A DNA stretch of 64,000 nt from Pseudomonadota bacterium. GTDB taxonomy: Bacteria; Myxococcota_A; Polyangia; Polyangiales; Polyangiaceae. Below the pieces are notes generated by a model. It saw nothing but the letters and a program-made list of their open reading frames with translations. It ran no database searches and was not told the origin of the DNA. The stretch spans positions 1-64,000 of the forward strand of contig JAFAER010000218.1 in NCBI GenBank assembly GCA_023423895.1, given 5' to 3'. Shown one piece after another: positions 24,711-33,305 of this stretch (position 1 is its first letter; each line of letters starts with the position of its first letter). The translations under genes were made by a program, and so were the position numbers.

Positions 24711-24939
24711 GAGCGAACGCGGTCGCGACCGCAGCAGCCCATCCGGACGACGGACGGGAGCTGGAGCATCCAACGAAGCTCCGAGCGAGTGCAGCGTTCT
24801 TGGACGCGCGCGGCGTTCGGGCACGTTTGGCGACGTCCGTTGCCCGCCGAGATCGCGGACTTCGTCGAGCGCCGTGGGCTCCGCTGAAGGGGCACATGCG
24901 ATGCATCGATCCGCTCCGGATTTCGAACTCGGAGCTGAC

Positions 24940-25302
24940 ATGCGCATCACCAAATGGCTGGTCATCGCGACGCTGGGGGCAACGCTCGGGCTGACGAACG
25001 TGGCGAGTGCGGAGCCGCCTCGATTGACGGCGGTCCGTGAAGGCCTTCGAGAGCTCGATTCGCGTGCAAAGGCGATCCGAGCTCGTGCAGCCCAGTCGAC
25101 GCCGACCGTGCGGGAGGAGTCCGAACGGATCGTGAGCGCCGTCGACGCGCAGCGTCTCTTCCTCGCGACGCGCCTCGACCTCTTCGACATGGTCGGACGC
25201 ACCGACTCGGTGGACGAAGGCACCGTCCGCGAGATCGAAGCGAAGTACTCGTCGACGGCGAAGCTCCTCGCGGTGGTCGAGGGGTGGTTCCGGCCGCGGT
25301 GA
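24940..25302 (+). CDS. Small secreted helical protein
   Basis: 120 residues, start ATG with GGAG six bases upstream. Signal peptide RITKWLVIATLGATLGLTNV ending at ASA-EPP. The mature 95 residues are helical and charged (LTAVREGLRELDSRAKAIRA, EESERIVSAVDAQRLFLATR) with no cysteine. Likely periplasmic; I do not recognise the family. The preceding 229-base gap has a perfect 14-base palindrome at 24719-24732 but no gene. Confidence 0.75.
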   Translation: MRITKWLVIATLGATLGLTNVASAEPPRLTAVREGLRELDSRAKAIRARAAQSTPTVREESERIVSAVDAQRLFLATRLDLFDMVGRTDSVDEGTVREIEAKYSSTAKLLAVVEGWFRPR

Positions 25303-25447
25303 CGCTGCCGCGAAAATGAGCTCGCTCCTTCACGAGACGGAGCGGCGCGCCGCGGCGGCTGCTCGGGAGGAAGCGGCTGCCGCGCAGCGGACGCTTGGTT
25401 TCCCCTTGTCTCCACGCATGAGCCGCTGTTACGTCTCGTAGCGTCGA

Positions 25448-25753
25448 ATGCGGGGCTCTCTGCTGGCGGCGATGGTCTGCGTGGGGTCTTTGCAGATGGG
25501 CTGCGGCGGCGTCTATTACGCCGTGTCCGTCAACGCGGCACAGGCTCGCCTCGAGCAGGCGCGTCAGATGGGCGCCGAGTCGGCCGCCCCGTACGAGTAC
25601 TACTACGCGAAGGAACACCTCCGCGAAGCGCAGGTCCACGCCGCCGAGGCGAGCTACGGCGACGCCGCGACGTACGCGGAGACGGCCGAGACCTATGCGC
25701 AGAAGGCCATCGACCTCATCGAGGCCTCGAAGCGAGGCGAGGGGCAGAAGTGA
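25448..25753 (+). CDS. DUF4398-type lipoprotein
   Basis: 101 residues. The signal RGSLLAAMVCVGSLQMGCGG ends in a lipobox-like QMGC. The mature helix-rich chain (NAAQARLEQARQMGAESAAP, YYYAKEHLREAQVHAAEASY, YAETAETYAQKAIDLIEAS) has the alternating Ala and aromatic pattern of DUF4398 proteins, which form helical hairpins in the periplasm. It overlaps the following OmpA-family gene by GTGA, so both are made together and probably act in anchoring the outer membrane. Confidence 0.85.
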   Translation: MRGSLLAAMVCVGSLQMGCGGVYYAVSVNAAQARLEQARQMGAESAAPYEYYYAKEHLREAQVHAAEASYGDAATYAETAETYAQKAIDLIEASKRGEGQK

Positions 25754-26862
25754 ACCGGCTCCCGGCGCGAGCCGCGGCGCCGCGAGCTCGCGTCCTTGCG
25801 TGCGCGCTCGTCGCGCTGGTGGTGGGGGCATCGTGCGCGGCCGCTCCGGTCACGCGTGGGCGCATCGACGGCCTCAACGCGATCGTGAAGAAAGCGGAGG
25901 CGAACGGCGCGATGCGCTGCGCGCCGCGCGAGCTCGCGGTCGCGAAGTCGCACATCCTCTTCGCCCAGGTGCGGCTCGATCAGGGAAAGCTGTCCGACGC
26001 GCAGAGTCATCTCGAGATCGCCGAGCCGAACGCCCAGGCCGCGCTCGCCAACAGCCCCGCCGACAGGTGCGCCGAAGCGCCGTCGCTCGCCCGCGAAGGG
26101 GATCGCGACGGCGACGGCATCCTCGACACGTTCGACTCGTGCCCGGACCAGCGCGAGACGTACAACGGCTACGAGGACATCGACGGCTGCCCGGACGATC
26201 CGGACACCGACAAGGACGGCATCCCCGATTCGCGCGACGCCTGCCCCCTCGAGCCGGAGGACAAGGACGGGTATCTCGACGACGACGGCTGCCCCGACCC
26301 GGACAACGACGGCGACGGCATCGCGGACGAAAAGGACAAGTGTCCGATGGAGCCGGAGGATCCCGACGGCTTCCAGGACGACGACGGCTGTCCGGACGAG
26401 GACAACGACAACGACACCGTGAAGGACGTCGACGACCAGTGCCCCAACACACCGGGGCAGCCGACGGCCGCACGTCCGGGGTGTCCGAGCCTCGTCGTCG
26501 TCACCGCGCGGGAAATCCGGATCACGCAGCAGATCCAGTTCGATTTCAACAAGGCGACGATCAAGGCCGTGAGCTTCCCGACGCTCGACGCGGTCTACGA
26601 CGTCCTCTCCGCGAATCCGAAGATCACGATCGAGGTCCAGGGTCACACCGACAACGTCGGCAACGCGAGCTACAACCAGAAGCTCTCGCAGCAGCGCGCG
26701 GACTCCGTGAAGGCCTACCTCGTGAAGAAGGGGATCGCGGAGTCGCGGCTCGTCTCCAAGGGCTACGGGATGGCGCAGCCCCTCCTGCCGAACACGACGG
26801 AGGCAAACCGCGCCCTGAACCGCCGCGTCCAGTTCATTCGGACCGAGAGCCAGAGTCCGTAG
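25750..26862 (+). CDS. OmpA-family protein with thrombospondin-type-3 repeats
   Basis: 370 residues. A signal peptide with ALVVGASCAA at its end is followed by a DUF4398-like helical region (about 35-110; LAVAKSHILFAQVRLDQGKL). Residues 118-235 hold calcium-type TSP3 repeats, several with DxDxDGxxD spacing (DRDGDGILDTFDSCPD, DNDGDGIADEKDKCP). The C-terminal OmpA domain (about 245-365) has IQFDFNKATIK, EVQGHTDNVGNASYNQKLSQ, and NRALNRRVQF, with the Asp and Arg that bind peptidoglycan diaminopimelate. It links outer membrane to cell wall. Confidence 0.94.
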   Translation: MNRLPARAAAPRARVLACALVALVVGASCAAAPVTRGRIDGLNAIVKKAEANGAMRCAPRELAVAKSHILFAQVRLDQGKLSDAQSHLEIAEPNAQAALANSPADRCAEAPSLAREGDRDGDGILDTFDSCPDQRETYNGYEDIDGCPDDPDTDKDGIPDSRDACPLEPEDKDGYLDDDGCPDPDNDGDGIADEKDKCPMEPEDPDGFQDDDGCPDEDNDNDTVKDVDDQCPNTPGQPTAARPGCPSLVVVTAREIRITQQIQFDFNKATIKAVSFPTLDAVYDVLSANPKITIEVQGHTDNVGNASYNQKLSQQRADSVKAYLVKKGIAESRLVSKGYGMAQPLLPNTTEANRALNRRVQFIRTESQSP

Positions 26863-27033
26863 CCCGTCGCGACGGGCGAGGCGGACCGGAGGCTTTCGGG
26901 TGCTAACGAGCGCGCCGGCCAACGCGACGCGTAGCGCCACGCGTCAGGCGGGACCCTCTTTCTTCCGCCACGTCAAGACACCTCACGCTTTGTAACCCCC
27001 AAAGATTCGAATCCGGTGTAATGGACCGGACTC

Positions 27034-28800
27034 GTGAGCTCCTTCAAAGCGTCGACGCTCCGTTCCTACTTCGCCGCCCTCTCGCTCGCCGTCGGTCTCG
27101 CCGTCTTCTCGACGACTCCGGCGGCACACGCGCAGGGCAAGGCGGAGGGCCCCGCCAAGGCACTTCAGAAGAAGGCCATGGAAGAGGACTACCTCGCCAC
27201 GGACTTCGCGAAGGCGCAGGACAAGCTCGAGAAGGCGATTGCCCAGTGCGGCACGGCCAACTGCTCCGCGTCGCTCCGGTCTCGCCTGAAGCGTGACCTC
27301 GGCGTCGTCCAGATCGGCGGCGGTCTCGACAAGGAGAAGGGCATCGCGAACTTCGTCGAGGCCATCAAGCTCGACCCTACGGTCTCGCTCGATCCCGACA
27401 TCAAGACGAAGGACCTCGAGGCGGCCTTCGCGGACGCGAAGAAGCGCGCCGCGGGTGGTGGTGGCGGCCCGGCGACCCCTCCGGCGAACGGTGGCGGCGC
27501 GGCCGCTCCGGCGGCTCCGACCGGCCAGCCGCAGGGCGACTTCAATCACACGCCCGTCCCCGAGCAGCAGGTCCGCACCGCCATCCCCGTCTACGTCGAA
27601 TACGACGGCGAGGAGCAGCTCGTCAGGGTCCTCGCCCGCTACAAGGGCTTCGGCATGTCGGAGTGGAAGCCCGCCGAGCTCAAGAAGATGGGCGAGAAGG
27701 GCTGGGGAGGCCTGCTTCCCTGCGCCGACGTCCAGCAGGGCACGACGCAGTATTACATCCAGGGCTTCGACGCGAACAACGACCCGGTCGCGACCGGTGG
27801 TGATCGCCAGAACCCGTACAAGGTGCCGGTCAAGACCGAGCCGGTCGCCGAGCCGCCGCACCTCCCGAACGCCGCCCCGCCGACGCAGTGCCAGGACACC
27901 GGCGACTGCCCGCCCAACTTCCCCGGCTGCAAGAAGCCGCAGCCCGGCGCGTCGACCAAGGTCGAGGAGCCGGCCGGCAAGGACGGCGGCGAGTTCTGCG
28001 AGGAAGACAGCGAGTGCAAGAGCCAGCGGTGCACGTCGGACAACAAGTGCGCCGAGTACGAGGGTGCCAAGAAGGGCCCGAAGCTGTGGGTCGGCATCTC
28101 CGGCGCCTTCGACTACACGTTCGTTCCCAGCGCGAATGACGTCTGCCTCCTCAAGGGGGACGCCACGCCGATGAACGACTCGAACTACTACTGCACGCGT
28201 CAGGACGGCAGCGACTATCCGCTCCGTCCGTCGGACAGCAACCCGAGCGCGGCCGCCGAGAACGACTCGATCGTTCCCTCGGATCAGCAGGGGTCGGACA
28301 AGGTCTCGGGCGGCGGCGCGCTCGGCAACATCCGCCTGATGTTGACCCTCGACTACGCCGTCCAGCCGAACGTGCTCCTCGGCGCGCGCCTCGGCCTCGT
28401 GCTCAACAGCTACACGGGCAGCGAAGCAGAGGTCGACGGCAAGCGCTTCGCGGTCCCGATCCATCTCGAGGTCCGCGCGACCTACCTCTTCGGCAAGGAC
28501 CCGCTGAACAAGAAAGGCTTCGCCCCGTACCTCATGGGCGGCCTCGGCATCGGCCAGTTCGAGACGAAGATCCCGGTGCAGGTCGTCGAGCGTGCGCCCG
28601 AGTCGACGCCTCCGTTCCGCAGGAAAGAGGTCGACGCGTGGCACATCGCGGGCCCGGCGTTCCTCACGGTCGGTGGCGGCGGGCGTTATGCGGTCACTCC
28701 GCGCTTCGCGTTCATGTTCGGTCTCCGCGCGAACCTCGCCTTCCTCAACGCCTTCGCGCCGAGCGTCGGCCCCGAGGTCGGCGGCCAGTTCGGCTTCTGA
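27034..28800 (+). CDS. Secreted protein with C-terminal beta-barrel-like domain
   Basis: 588 residues with a signal peptide (AALSLAVGLAVFSTTPAAHA). Residues 30-130 are a helical TPR-like segment (EEDYLATDFAKAQDKLEKAI, GGLDKEKGIANFVEAIKLDP). A Gly/Ala/Pro linker precedes a beta domain (190-270; TAIPVYVEYDGEEQLVRVLA). A Cys-rich stretch (280-345; CQDTGDCPPNFPGC and EFCEEDSECKSQRC) follows. The last 230 residues look like an outer-membrane barrel (NIRLMLTLDYAVQPNVLLGA, FAPYLMGGLGIGQF, ends in QFGF). This layout is typical of myxobacterial surface proteins; function unknown. Confidence 0.82.
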   Translation: MSSFKASTLRSYFAALSLAVGLAVFSTTPAAHAQGKAEGPAKALQKKAMEEDYLATDFAKAQDKLEKAIAQCGTANCSASLRSRLKRDLGVVQIGGGLDKEKGIANFVEAIKLDPTVSLDPDIKTKDLEAAFADAKKRAAGGGGGPATPPANGGGAAAPAAPTGQPQGDFNHTPVPEQQVRTAIPVYVEYDGEEQLVRVLARYKGFGMSEWKPAELKKMGEKGWGGLLPCADVQQGTTQYYIQGFDANNDPVATGGDRQNPYKVPVKTEPVAEPPHLPNAAPPTQCQDTGDCPPNFPGCKKPQPGASTKVEEPAGKDGGEFCEEDSECKSQRCTSDNKCAEYEGAKKGPKLWVGISGAFDYTFVPSANDVCLLKGDATPMNDSNYYCTRQDGSDYPLRPSDSNPSAAAENDSIVPSDQQGSDKVSGGGALGNIRLMLTLDYAVQPNVLLGARLGLVLNSYTGSEAEVDGKRFAVPIHLEVRATYLFGKDPLNKKGFAPYLMGGLGIGQFETKIPVQVVERAPESTPPFRRKEVDAWHIAGPAFLTVGGGGRYAVTPRFAFMFGLRANLAFLNAFAPSVGPEVGGQFGF

Positions 28801-28850
28801 GACAGGCAGGCCAGCGAAGCCGAGCGAGGCCCAGCGAGGCCCAGCGAGTC

Positions 28851-28876
28851 AGGCGGACTACGAGGCGTAGCCGCCT
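28851..28876 (+). terminator. Hairpin after the barrel-protein gene
   Basis: Arms AGGCGG/CCGCCT and CTAC/GTAG separated by one unpaired base and a 5-base loop, 50 bases after the stop. Preceded by short CAGCGAGGC direct repeats (28812-28848). Confidence 0.5.
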
Positions 28877-28942
28877 GCCTCGCGTCGAGCGAGCGAAGGA
28901 CACGAGAGGAAGCCCGAGGGAAGGGGGATTGCGGAGGCGGAC

Positions 28943-30166
28943 ATGACGAGCCGAGCGCTTTCTGACGCCGCCCGCCGCATCCGTCCGCCCGTCTTTGCGG
29001 GGCTCGAGGAGCGCATCGAACGACTCGCCGCGCGCGGTGAGCAGCTCATCCCGCTCCACATCGGCGACACGCATCTGCCCCCACCGGAGCGAGCGCGGCG
29101 CGCGCTCGGCGCGCTCGATCCGGACGACGCGACGCTTCATCGCTACGGGCCGACGGTCGGGCTCGCGCCGCTCCGCGAAGCGATCGCGCGCGTGCTCGCT
29201 CGCCGCGGCATCGACGTGGACCCGGGAGCCGAGGTGCTCGTCGGCAACGGCGGCACGCATGCCTTGTTCTGCGCGGCGCGCGTCGTGCTCGATCCCGGAG
29301 ACGAGGTCGTCCTCGCGTCGCCGTACTGGCCGCTCGCCCCCGGGATCTTCACGGCGTGCGGCGCTGTTCCCGTCGAGGCCCCGCTCACCCAGCGGCTCTA
29401 CGAAGATCCGTCGCTCGATCCCGTCACGCTGCTCGGCCGCGCCGTCGGTCCGCGGACCAAGGCGGTCTACTTCATCTCCCCGAACAACCCGGACGGGAAG
29501 GTCCTCACGCCGGCGCAGCTCGAACGCATCGCCGCTTTCGCGCGCGAGCACGACCTCTGGGTCTTCGCCGACGAGGTCTACGCGGACACCGTCTACGCAA
29601 GCGATGCTGCCGCGCCGTCGATCGTGACGCTGCCCGGGATGCGTGAGCGCACGATCGCGCTGCACTCGCTGTCGAAGAGCCACGCGCTGGCGGGGCTGCG
29701 CGTCGGGTTCGTCACCGCGCCGGCAAGTGTCGTCGCCGCTGCGCGCCGGATCTCCACACACACCGCGTTCAACGTGTCGGTCGCCATGCAGCGCGCCGGC
29801 GTCGAGGCGCTCGCCGACGAGCCATTCCCGCGCGCGGCGCGCGACGTGTACCGCGCCGCTCGCGACGCGTCGGTTGCCGCGCTCGCAGGTGCACCCATCG
29901 CGTTTCACGTCGCGGAAGGCGCGACGTACCTCTTCCTCGACTTCGCGCCGGCGATCGCGCAGCGCGGCGGAGAGCGACCGCTCTATGCCATCCTCGAGCG
30001 CGCCGTCGACCGCGGCGTCCTGCTCGCCCCCGGCGATGCCTTCGGCAGCGACTACGCGAGCTCGTTCGCGCGGCTCTGCTTCACGAGCGTGGAGCCCGCT
30101 CGCGTCGTAGCTGGGATCGAGCGCCTCACGGACGCGGTCGAGGCCTATCTCGCCGATCGGCCGTGA
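28943..30166 (+). CDS. Pyridoxal-phosphate aminotransferase, class I/II
   Basis: 407 residues, ATG behind GGAGG. Fold-type I motifs in order: HRYGPTVGLAPLREAIARVL (about 70), GNGGTHALFCAARVVLDPGD (cofactor phosphate turn), YFISPNNPDGKVLTPAQLE (about 175), WVFADEVYADTVY (Asp to pyridine N and Tyr), and the Schiff-base lysine in LHSLSKSHALAGLRVGF (about 240), with the substrate Arg expected in FARLCFTS. It transfers an amino group from an amino acid to a 2-oxo acid in the cytoplasm. Substrate not predictable. Confidence 0.93.
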   Translation: MTSRALSDAARRIRPPVFAGLEERIERLAARGEQLIPLHIGDTHLPPPERARRALGALDPDDATLHRYGPTVGLAPLREAIARVLARRGIDVDPGAEVLVGNGGTHALFCAARVVLDPGDEVVLASPYWPLAPGIFTACGAVPVEAPLTQRLYEDPSLDPVTLLGRAVGPRTKAVYFISPNNPDGKVLTPAQLERIAAFAREHDLWVFADEVYADTVYASDAAAPSIVTLPGMRERTIALHSLSKSHALAGLRVGFVTAPASVVAAARRISTHTAFNVSVAMQRAGVEALADEPFPRAARDVYRAARDASVAALAGAPIAFHVAEGATYLFLDFAPAIAQRGGERPLYAILERAVDRGVLLAPGDAFGSDYASSFARLCFTSVEPARVVAGIERLTDAVEAYLADRP

Positions 30167-30188
30167 GCCGTCGCGACGCGGAGCGACG

Positions 30189-30728
30189 CTAACGGACGAA
30201 GTGATCGCGCGCCGTCCGACTTCCGCCGAGGCTCGCCAGCATCCGTCGATCGACCGCGAGCGCGAAGCCCGCCGTCTTGATCGCGCTCTTCGCCGGCGGC
30301 GCTTCCGCCCTCGACAGGACGGGCGCCTGGCAGAGCACGCCGTTTCGCTCGAGCCAGATCCGGTCCGCAGCGACGTGGACGACGCGCAGGTCCGTCACGT
30401 CACCGCCGGGCCTTCGAAGCGCGAGCGTCGCGAGCGACCCGTCGTCGTCCGGTGCGCGCGTGGACGCGACCGCCTGCACGCCTTCGCAGAGCGGCGCCGA
30501 CCTTGGATCCGCGGGGCCGGCGCTCTCCGTGTCGTTGGCGGCGATCGCCGTCGACCGCGCGCGTCGTTCGGAGCGTGCGCTTGCCGCTTCGCGTGCCTCG
30601 GCGAAGGGCGCGATCGACGCGGGCGCGACGGTCGTGTCGACGAGCGTTCCGATGGCGCGGACCTGGAGGAAAGCGATGAACGCGACCGATGCCGGGACGA
30701 CGAGCGAGACCAGCCTGCGGAACACCAT
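30189..30728 (-). CDS. GspC-like membrane protein
   Basis: 179 residues from the ATG at 30728, which has GGAGG six bases upstream; an upstream frame is richer in Arg and unlikely coding. One N-terminal membrane helix (LVSLVVPASVAFIAFLQVRA), an Ala/Arg linker, then a beta domain: CEGVQAVASTRAPDDDGSLA, DLRVVHVAADRIWLERNGVL. This matches the homology region of type II secretion GspC, which joins the inner-membrane platform to the secretin. No PDZ domain and no other gsp gene is nearby, so the assignment is tentative. Confidence 0.65.
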   Translation of the reverse strand: MVFRRLVSLVVPASVAFIAFLQVRAIGTLVDTTVAPASIAPFAEAREAASARSERRARSTAIAANDTESAGPADPRSAPLCEGVQAVASTRAPDDDGSLATLALRRPGGDVTDLRVVHVAADRIWLERNGVLCQAPVLSRAEAPPAKSAIKTAGFALAVDRRMLASLGGSRTARDHFVR

Positions 30729-31013
30729 GGCGGTCCTCCGTGTTGCGATGGGTGTGCCGGCGTTCCGGCTTCGAGTTTTCAAGGGCTTTCGGGACCGAGC
30801 GGCGAACGAGCCACGCGGGCTCCCGCCAAGTTGGCGGTCTCGAGCGCGCTCGGTCGCGGCAGGGTGACAAGCTGACAATCGACCCTCGCGAGCGGGGCCG
30901 CCTCCTCATCCTCCTCATCGGCAATCCGCGCAAGCGACGGAGCTCAGGAGCGGCAAACGACGCGCACCGAGTGTTGGTTTCGGTCCCTCGTCGCGGTAGA
31001 AGCGCGGGCCGTC

Positions 31014-32966
31014 ATGCGCCATCGCCTCCTGCTCTCTTTCGCGCCCGTTCTCTCGATCGCCCTCGCTGCAGCATGTGGTGGCGAGACGCCTCCGCCGGCG
31101 GCGCCCTGCCCGAAGTGCGAGGACCCGAATCACATGGCCGCGCCGCCGACGACCGCTCCGCAGGTCGCGGGGACGGCGACGCCAGAGGAGGCGAAGAAGT
31201 TCATCGAGCAGGTCGACAAGGACCTCCGGCGCCTCTGGACGGCCCGCGATCGCGCAGGTTGGGTGAACCAGAACTTCATCACCGACGATACCGAGGCGCT
31301 CGCGGCTTCGGGCGAAGAGGCGACCGCCGCGTACATCACCGACGCGATCCAGAAAGCGCGCCGCTTCGACGGCGTGAAGGGGATCGATCCCGTCGTCGCG
31401 CGCCAGCTTCTCCTGCTCAAGCTCGCGCAGATCGTCCCGGCGCCGTCGAACGCGGACGAGCGCCGTGAGCTCGCCGAGCTCCAGAGCAACATGACGGCGA
31501 CGTACGGCAAGGGTGAATACTGCCCGCCCGCCGGCTCGGCGCTCGCGAAGGCCAAGGCGGCCGGCGGCGACAACAGGCAGGCCGGCGCGGACAAGAAGTG
31601 CCTCAAGCTGGACGACCTGTCGCGCGTGCTGAAGAAGAGCCGGAACTACGACGAGCTCGTCGAGGCGTGGAAGGGCTGGCACGCCATCGCGCCCGTGATG
31701 AAGGACAAGTACACGCGCTACGCCGAGCTCGGGAACAAGGGCGCGAAAGAGATCGGCTTCGCGGACATGGGCGCGCTCTGGCGCTCCGGTTACGACATGA
31801 GCCCGCAGGAGTTCGAGGCGGACATCGAGCGTCTCTGGCAGGACGTGAAGCCGCTCTACGACGATCTGCACTGCTACGCGCGCAAGAAGCTCCGCACGAA
31901 GTACGGCAAGGACAAGGTGCCGGAGAAGGCGGCCATCCCGGCGCACCTCCTCGGCAACATGTGGGCGCAGCAGTGGGACGCGGTCTACGACCTGCTCGAG
32001 CCGTACCCCGGTCAGGGCTCGCTCGACGTCGACAAGAAGCTCGTCGCCAAGAAGTACGACCCGCAGAAGATGGTGCGGCTCGGCGAGTCGTTCTTCACGT
32101 CACTCGGCCTCGATCCGCTGCCGAAGTCGTTCTGGGAGCGTTCGCTCTTCACGCGTCCGAAGGATCGCGAGGTCGTCTGCCACGCGAGCGCGTGGGACGT
32201 GTCGTGGAACGACGACCTCCGCATCAAGATGTGCATCGAGCCGACGGAGGACGATCTCATCACGATCCACCACGAGCTCGGGCACGACTACTACTTCCAC
32301 TACTACTACAAGCTGCCGGTGCTCTTTCAGCAGGGCGCCAACGACGGCTTCCACGAGGGCATCGGCGACACCCTCGCGCTCTCCGTCACGCCGGATTACC
32401 TCAAGGGCCTCGGGCTGCTCGACGCCGTGCCGAAGGGCGACAAGGGGCGCGTCAACTTCCAGATGAAGATGGCGCTCGACAAGGTCGCCTTCCTCCCGTT
32501 CGGCCTCATGATCGACAAGTGGCGCTGGGACGTGTTCTCCGGCAAGACGCCGAAGGCGAAGTACAACGAGTCGTGGTGGGCGCTCCGCACGAAGTACCAG
32601 GGCGTCGCGCCGCCGGTGCAGCGCAGCGAGGCGGACTTCGATCCGGGCGCGAAGTACCACGTGCCCGCGTCGACGCCGTACGTCCGCTACTTCCTCGCGC
32701 GCATCTACCAGTTCCAGTTCCACCGCGCGCTCTGCAAGGCGGCGGGCCACAAGGGCTCGCTCGACACGTGCAGCATCTACGGCAACAAGGAAGCGGGCGC
32801 GAAGCTCCGCGCGATGCTGCAGCTCGGTCAGAGCAAGCCATGGCCGGAGGCGCTCGCCGTCCTCTCGGGCGAGACGAAGGCCGACGCCTCCGCGCTCGTC
32901 GAGTACTTCGAGCCGCTCCGCGCGTGGCTGAAGGACCAGAACAAGGGCGAGCAGTGCGGCTGGTGA
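31014..32966 (+). CDS. M2-family peptidyl-dipeptidase (ACE homologue), lipoprotein
   Basis: 650 residues. The signal ends LSIALAAAC-GGE, a lipobox, so the enzyme is predicted to be lipid-anchored outside the cytoplasm. The zinc site is intact: HHELGHDYYFHYYYKLPVLF then ANDGFHEGIGDTLALSV, giving HExxH plus the downstream Glu ligand exactly as in angiotensin-converting enzyme. Flanking segments WNEQ-like and WVNQNFITDDTEALAASGEE (about 82) also fit the family, as does SWWALRTKYQGVAPP near 520. It removes dipeptides from peptide C-termini. Bacterial ACE homologues are known but uncommon. Confidence 0.94.
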   Translation: MRHRLLLSFAPVLSIALAAACGGETPPPAAPCPKCEDPNHMAAPPTTAPQVAGTATPEEAKKFIEQVDKDLRRLWTARDRAGWVNQNFITDDTEALAASGEEATAAYITDAIQKARRFDGVKGIDPVVARQLLLLKLAQIVPAPSNADERRELAELQSNMTATYGKGEYCPPAGSALAKAKAAGGDNRQAGADKKCLKLDDLSRVLKKSRNYDELVEAWKGWHAIAPVMKDKYTRYAELGNKGAKEIGFADMGALWRSGYDMSPQEFEADIERLWQDVKPLYDDLHCYARKKLRTKYGKDKVPEKAAIPAHLLGNMWAQQWDAVYDLLEPYPGQGSLDVDKKLVAKKYDPQKMVRLGESFFTSLGLDPLPKSFWERSLFTRPKDREVVCHASAWDVSWNDDLRIKMCIEPTEDDLITIHHELGHDYYFHYYYKLPVLFQQGANDGFHEGIGDTLALSVTPDYLKGLGLLDAVPKGDKGRVNFQMKMALDKVAFLPFGLMIDKWRWDVFSGKTPKAKYNESWWALRTKYQGVAPPVQRSEADFDPGAKYHVPASTPYVRYFLARIYQFQFHRALCKAAGHKGSLDTCSIYGNKEAGAKLRAMLQLGQSKPWPEALAVLSGETKADASALVEYFEPLRAWLKDQNKGEQCGW

Positions 32967-33074
32967 AGTGACCAGTTCCGCCGTTCGAGCCCAACCGTAG
33001 AGAGCGGACTAGCCCGGACATTGGGCACGGGTGTTGAGCAGTCCGCTGCTCAATTCTGGGACGCATCGCAGCCG

Positions 33075-33150
33075 AGGACGCTGCGATGCCCAGGACGCTG
33101 CGCAGCCCAGGACGCTGCGCAGCCGAGGACGCTGCGCAGCCCAGGATGCT
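33075..33150. repeat. Four-unit 17-bp tandem array
   Basis: Units at 33075, 33092, 33109 and 33126, each beginning AGGACGCTGCGCAGCC with single-base changes, plus a partial fifth. Each unit contains the palindrome CTGCGCAG (first unit CTGCGATG). The 339-base interval 32967-33305 holds no gene. Confidence 0.9.
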
Positions 33151-33291
33151 CGGGCCGTTCACGGTGGCAAGGCACCCACTCGGCGCCACTGTCCGTCGGT
33201 ACCGGTCTGTCGACGATCCAGGTGCGCGTCATCGCGAGCGAATTTCGGGCGGCACGGCCCGCAGCGATCTTCCGCTCGAGAGGCGCTCCGC

Positions 33292-33297
33292 TATGTT
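33292..33297 (+). promoter_or_regulatory. -10 element of the first kinase gene
   Basis: TATGTT ends eight bases before the GTG at 33306; no ribosome site. No convincing -35. Confidence 0.4.
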
Positions 33298-33305
33298 GTT
33301 CGTGA

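Noticed and set aside
27001..27030. A TTCGAATCC string resembling the T-loop of a tRNA.
   Set aside because: No acceptor, D or anticodon stems can be paired around it on either strand.
24719..30177. GTCGCGAC palindromes within 15 bases after the stops at 24710, 26862 and 30166, as a possible 3'-end signal.
   Set aside because: The same octamer also occurs inside genes (e.g. near 3494, 4531 and 6231), and about two or three copies are expected by chance in this composition.
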